This document shows, piece by piece, positions 6,035 through 8,752 of a stretch of 8,752 nucleotides of DNA. Every line of letters starts with the position of its first letter. Positions within the stretch are counted from its first letter, which is position 1. The DNA lies in NCBI GenBank assembly GCA_046597185.1, contig JBKJLF010000709.1:1-8752 (forward strand), given 5' to 3'. The notes under the pieces were generated by a model. It was not told the origin of the DNA, ran no database searches, and was given only the letters and a program-made list of their open reading frames with translations. The position numbers and the translations under genes were made by a program. The stretch comes from CAMBDR01 sp046597185. GTDB taxonomy: Bacteria > Pseudomonadota > Gammaproteobacteria > Burkholderiales > Burkholderiaceae_D.

Positions 6035-6898
6035 ATGAAAATATTATCCCGTACCCCACCGCTGGTTTTGGTTCTGCTTGCCATCGCCAGCGTGCAACTT
6101 GGCGCGGCTTTTGCCAAATCCTTGTTCGCGACCTTGGGGCCGATGACGGTCGTATTCCTGCGCCTGGCTTTGGCAGCGCTGGTATTGCTGCTGCTGGTAC
6201 GGCCAAACTGGTCGGCATTACGCGCATCGCAATGGCGTATTACGCTGGGGTTTGGCGCAATCTTGGCGCTGATGAATCTGAGCTATTATCTGGCTTTGCA
6301 GCGCTTGCCGCTCGGCCTGACGGTCACGATAGAATTTGTCGGTCCGCTCACGGTCGCGCTATGGCACAGTCGCCGCGCTTTGGATTTTGTCTGGGTGTTG
6401 CTGGCCGCCGGTGGCATCGCTTTACTCAATCCATTTGGTGGCGAGATCGATGCACAAGGGTTTTGGCTGGCCTTGGCCGCCGGGTCTTGCTGGGCGGCGT
6501 ATATTGTTTTAGGTGAAAAACTTGGCGGTACATTGCCGGGTGCCCAGGGCCTGAGTCTGGCCATGACCGTGGGCGCGGTCCTTTTAGTGCCTGTTGGCGT
6601 GCATGCCAGTGCCACGATTGCCACGCATTACGCACTGTTGCCAGCGGCATTTGCAGTCGCCATTTTGTCATCGGCGCTGCCGTATAGCTGCGAAATCGAA
6701 GCGCTGCGGCGCATGCCCAAGCGCGTGTTCGGCATCTTGATGAGCCTCGAACCCGCTGCTGCGGCGCTGATTGGTTTTGTGGTTTTGCACGAGGTGTTGA
6801 GCATGATGCAAATACTGGCCATCGTGATGGTGATGATCGCCAGTTACGGCACGGTGAAATTCGGGCAATCAGACGGCGCTGCCAGCACCGATTTGTAA
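6035..6898 (+). CDS. rhtA: RhtA-like amino-acid exporter (EamA/DMT family)
   Basis: A 287-residue inner-membrane exporter of the drug/metabolite transporter superfamily, closest by eye to RhtA (threonine/homoserine efflux, 295 aa in Escherichia coli). It has about ten hydrophobic helices in two EamA repeats. Blocks shared with RhtA include ASVQLGAAFAKSLF (19-32), LPLGLTVTIEFVGPLTVAL (91-109), FVWVLLAAGGIALLNPFG (118-135), CWAAYIVLGEK (152-162), AVAILSSALPYSCEIEALRR (206-225) and FGILMSLEPA (232-241). ATG6035 is forced because an in-frame TAA ends immediately before it; no good ribosome-binding site is seen. The 11-bp tandem array lies just upstream. It transcribes toward the PEP-CTERM gene. 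The exact substrate is inferred from resemblance; other small amino acids are possible. Confidence 0.88.
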   Translation: MKILSRTPPLVLVLLAIASVQLGAAFAKSLFATLGPMTVVFLRLALAALVLLLLVRPNWSALRASQWRITLGFGAILALMNLSYYLALQRLPLGLTVTIEFVGPLTVALWHSRRALDFVWVLLAAGGIALLNPFGGEIDAQGFWLALAAGSCWAAYIVLGEKLGGTLPGAQGLSLAMTVGAVLLVPVGVHASATIATHYALLPAAFAVAILSSALPYSCEIEALRRMPKRVFGILMSLEPAAAALIGFVVLHEVLSMMQILAIVMVMIASYGTVKFGQSDGAASTDL

Positions 6899-6991
6899 TA
6901 CATGTAGTTGAGGCAGACGATGATATCAATCACCCTGCACTTGGTATAGATAATTACGAACAATAGCGCCCACAGCACGCACATTAGGTGC

Positions 6992-7015
6992 GTCCCTGCC
7001 AGTAATGGCAGGGAC
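6992..7015. terminator. strong hairpin between convergent genes
   Basis: GTCCCTGCCA and TGGCAGGGAC form a perfect 10-bp stem around the tetraloop GTAA, which is GNRA-type in the plus-strand RNA. It lies about midway between the exporter stop (6898) and the PEP-CTERM stop (7062), where a two-way terminator is expected. There is no U-run on either side, so it may work only with Rho or serve as a 3'-end stabiliser. Confidence 0.6.
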
Positions 7016-7061
7016 TTACTCGACCGTCTTTACGCGCGCATTACTTGCGCTGGCAGGGCAA

Positions 7062-7688
7062 TCAAGCCGCAGTTTTACGACGACGTAGCGCCGCCAACAT
7101 TGCCAGGCCGCCTATCATCATTGCATAGGTCGAAGGTTCAGGAATGGCAGCAACGGCGGTATTGGTGCGGAAAATGGCATAGGTACCATCGCTTGAACTT
7201 GGGTCATTCCAACCATTTGCCAAACCAAGGGTATCGTGCCAGATCCATTTGGCATTAGGGTCGTTCACCCTTGCGCCCCAAGGGCCGGCATTGTAGGCGG
7301 TTTGCGCCAAAGGATTGGCCCAACCACCTGCCGCAACATTGGCTGCGACACTGGCTTGGCTGACGTTGTTGTTGGGCGAGACGATGTATTTCCAACTATC
7401 GATGTTTGAGTACAGCGCGCCAACGGGTGTGCTAAATGCGCCTTGCCATGCTTGTGGGCCACCTTGATCCCGGGCGGCCACGTACAAATAATCGCCCGCA
7501 TTGACATCAAATGAAAAATTAAAAGCGGTAGGCCAGCTATGGCCTTCACCGCGCAGTACTAAATTAGTGCCTGCAGCATTGCCGGAATAGAGCCAGAACT
7601 CATTGTCGGCGGTCAGGGTGACGGTGGTATTGCCTGCGTTTGCTGCGGATGCAAAAACCAAGCTAATTAAAAATGCAATTTTTTTCAT
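7062..7688 (-). CDS. PEP-CTERM sorting domain-containing exported protein
   Basis: A 208-residue protein destined for the cell surface or envelope through the exosortase/PEP-CTERM system. It starts with a signal peptide, MKKIAFLISLVFASAANA, with a probable cut after residue 18. The mature part is rich in Trp, Asn, Gly and aromatic residues with beta-type patterning (for example FDVNAGDYLYVAARDQGGPQ). The C-terminus carries IPEPSTYAMMIGGLAML, a hydrophobic helix, and RRRKTAA, the canonical PEP-CTERM signal. The PEP motif is present in full. ATG7688 is forced by the signal peptide and has only a weak purine-rich site upstream. It is divergent from the helicase gene across 259 bp. The function of the mature domain is unknown; these proteins are often tied to exopolysaccharide or biofilm matrix. 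Confidence 0.92.
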   Translation of the reverse strand: MKKIAFLISLVFASAANAGNTTVTLTADNEFWLYSGNAAGTNLVLRGEGHSWPTAFNFSFDVNAGDYLYVAARDQGGPQAWQGAFSTPVGALYSNIDSWKYIVSPNNNVSQASVAANVAAGGWANPLAQTAYNAGPWGARVNDPNAKWIWHDTLGLANGWNDPSSSDGTYAIFRTNTAVAAIPEPSTYAMMIGGLAMLAALRRRKTAA

Positions 7689-7718
7689 GTGTTAATTTTC
7701 TTTCATGGGTGATTGATT

Positions 7719-7859
7719 AATTGGTTTGGCTGCCTGGTGGACTGCCACAATATTGCTTTGGTGTTTGATACCGATGCATAACACCAATTAGTTGCGCCGG
7801 GAGCATCATACCCTATCATTAAATTCAACGCAACACTTTTCCCATTCAATTGGTCTGGC
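7719..7859. repeat. AATTGGTYTGGC direct repeats around an 8-bp dyad
   Basis: AATTGGTTTGGC (7719-7730) and AATTGGTCTGGC (7848-7859) are direct repeats with one mismatch. Between them TTGGTGTT (7758-7765) and AACACCAA (7780-7787) form a perfect 8-bp dyad with a 14-base gap. All share TTGG. They sit in the divergent PEP-CTERM/helicase intergenic region, so they could bind a shared regulator. Confidence 0.4.
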
Positions 7860-7900
7860 AAAATTCATTCCAATCCTCTCCCCCATCCATCCACATCCAA

Positions 7901-7922
7901 CCCACAATCCCGGTTACAATGC
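7901..7922 (+). promoter_or_regulatory. 22-bp repeat, copy 2, at the helicase promoter position
   Basis: Identical to 5826-5847. Here the TACAAT at 7915-7920 ends 27 bp before the helicase ATG, a normal distance for a -10 hexamer. No clear -35 is found, so an activator or extended element is possible. Promoter function is inferred from position and sequence. Confidence 0.5.
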
Positions 7923-7947
7923 TGCAAAGCCACCCTTTACGCCCATC

Positions 7948-8752
7948 ATGCCAGAAAACCAAGCACAACCCAGCGCCCACGCCACTGCCTTCGTGCAGCG
8001 CTGTGTCGCGCTGGATTTGGAAGTGGGCATCAAGACTGGCCGCATCAACCGCACAGCCGCTGTCAGCGGTAAAACCCTTCACAGTTTTTCCTCCAAAAAA
8101 GGCGTGGCAGATTTGCCCCACCTGGATGCCTTCGCAGCGCAGGGCGAATTTTTGCTCGGCCATAGCCTCATCAATTTTGATTTACCCCACCTGGCCGCCG
8201 CCAAGCCTGATCTGGCCTTATTAAAACTGCCCGCCATCGATACGCTACGCCTCAACCCGCTGGCCTTCCCGCGTAACCCTTACCATCATCTGGTCAAGCA
8301 TTATCACGACGGCCAACTGGTGCGCGGCAGCGTTAACGACCCGGAACTGGATGCGCGCCTGACGCTGGACTTGTTTGCCCAACAAATCGACGCCCTGGCC
8401 GCGCTGCAAACCCAGGCACCGGACTTGCTGCTGGCTTGGCACTGGCTGTGCTGTAGTGCCGATGCTGGCACAGGCTTCGATGCCTTGTTCCACCACCTGC
8501 GCAATGCGCCGCGCCCTAGCACCACGGGCGCTGCCGCCAGCATCCTCACGCGCCTGACCGCGCACGGCTGCACCACCCACGCGGGGGAGATTTTGCAGCA
8601 GTTGATAAGTAACAATCGCAGTAACAACCGCAGTAACAACCGCAGCAAAGTCAGCAACAAAAGCACCAGCCCCAGCCCCCAACACTGGGCCATGGCGTAT
8701 TTACTGTCCTGGCTCACCGTCTGCGGCAGCAACTCGGTACTCTCGCCCTGGG
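7948..8752 (+). CDS. exonuclease-RecQ-type helicase, N-terminal part, runs off window
   Basis: The frame is open for 268 codons to the window edge without a stop. Residues 18-150 form a DEDD exonuclease-like domain. VALDLEVG supplies Asp23 and Glu25, GHSLINFDLPHL supplies Asp78, and SVNDPELDARLTLDLF supplies the last Asp (135). The linker IDTLRLNPLAFPRNPYHHL fits the exonuclease domain attached to RecQ-family ATP-dependent helicases. Further on, AMAYLLSWLTVCGSNSVLSPW (read around residue 250) recalls the region before the helicase motor in that family. The helicase motifs themselves lie beyond the edge, so the fusion is inferred. ATG7948 lies 27 bases after the TACAAT; no Shine-Dalgarno is seen. 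A serine-asparagine repeat insertion is present in the linker. Likely role: DNA repair or recombination. Confidence 0.78.
   Translation, partial: MPENQAQPSAHATAFVQRCVALDLEVGIKTGRINRTAAVSGKTLHSFSSKKGVADLPHLDAFAAQGEFLLGHSLINFDLPHLAAAKPDLALLKLPAIDTLRLNPLAFPRNPYHHLVKHYHDGQLVRGSVNDPELDARLTLDLFAQQIDALAALQTQAPDLLLAWHWLCCSADAGTGFDALFHHLRNAPRPSTTGAAASILTRLTAHGCTTHAGEILQQLISNNRSNNRSNNRSKVSNKSTSPSPQHWAMAYLLSWLTVCGSNSVLSPW
8608..8643 (+). repeat. three 12-bp units coding Ser-Asn-Asn-Arg
   Basis: Three tandem 12-bp units (AGTAACAATCGC, then AGTAACAACCGC twice) encode SNNR repeated three times at residues 221-232 of the helicase-exonuclease. It is in frame, so gain or loss of units lengthens or shortens a linker without breaking the protein. 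Confidence 0.75.

Noticed and set aside
6286..6929. Minus-strand frames opposite the exporter gene
   Set aside because: They are antisense to a clear ten-helix transporter and have Arg/Ser/Pro-rich shadow composition.
7728..7760. Sigma-54-like site (TGGCAG then GGCA) upstream of the PEP-CTERM gene
   Set aside because: The spacing between the GG and GC elements is one base too long for the strict -24/-12 arrangement.
8245..8732. Long minus-strand frames opposite the helicase-exonuclease gene
   Set aside because: They are antisense shadows of the plus-strand frame, with repetitive Val/Ala/Leu content caused by the SNNR repeat.

Overview
The window looks like a chromosomal segment of a betaproteobacterium, probably Burkholderiales-like. 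Supporting signs are a PEP-CTERM (exosortase-sorted) exported protein, an RhtA/EamA-type amino-acid exporter, and the N-terminus of an exonuclease-RecQ-type helicase of the kind seen in beta- and gammaproteobacteria. Base composition is moderate. The taxonomy is inference; there is no rRNA or marker gene here.

Left two thirds (about 105-5642): an accessory, defence-island-like block in which every supported gene lies on the minus strand. In minus-strand order it holds: a 179-aa/71-aa uncharacterised pair (5642-4874); a DUF433/DUF5615-type toxin-antitoxin pair (4685-4079), whose toxin reading frame is broken by one base at an AAAGGGG tract; an uncharacterised 225-aa protein with a possible DNA-glycosylase-like motif (3959-3282); a 336-aa putative phage abortive-infection membrane protein of the putAbiC type (3057-2047); a zinc-metallopeptidase (HELAH) gene overlapping a small three-helix membrane protein by 4 bases (1750-984); an RNase HI-like protein that has lost at least three of its four active-site carboxylates (828-376); and a tiny two-helix membrane ORF (287-105). 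Genes come as singletons or tight pairs separated by 120-300 bp gaps, which suggests piecemeal acquisition rather than one operon.

Right third (6035-8752): the exporter gene rhtA-like on the plus strand, convergent with a PEP-CTERM gene on the minus strand with a strong hairpin between them, then a divergent plus-strand gene for a DEDD exonuclease/RecQ-type helicase that runs off the right edge. A region of about 390 bp with no gene (5643-6034) carries two repeats that recur elsewhere in the window and a four-unit 11-bp tandem array directly upstream of the exporter start.

Most noteworthy: the catalytically dead RNase H-fold protein, the translationally coupled metallopeptidase/membrane-protein pair, the slippery-heptamer frameshift in the PIN-like toxin, and the 11-bp array upstream of the exporter. 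Family assignments rest on motif recognition by eye; no database search was run.
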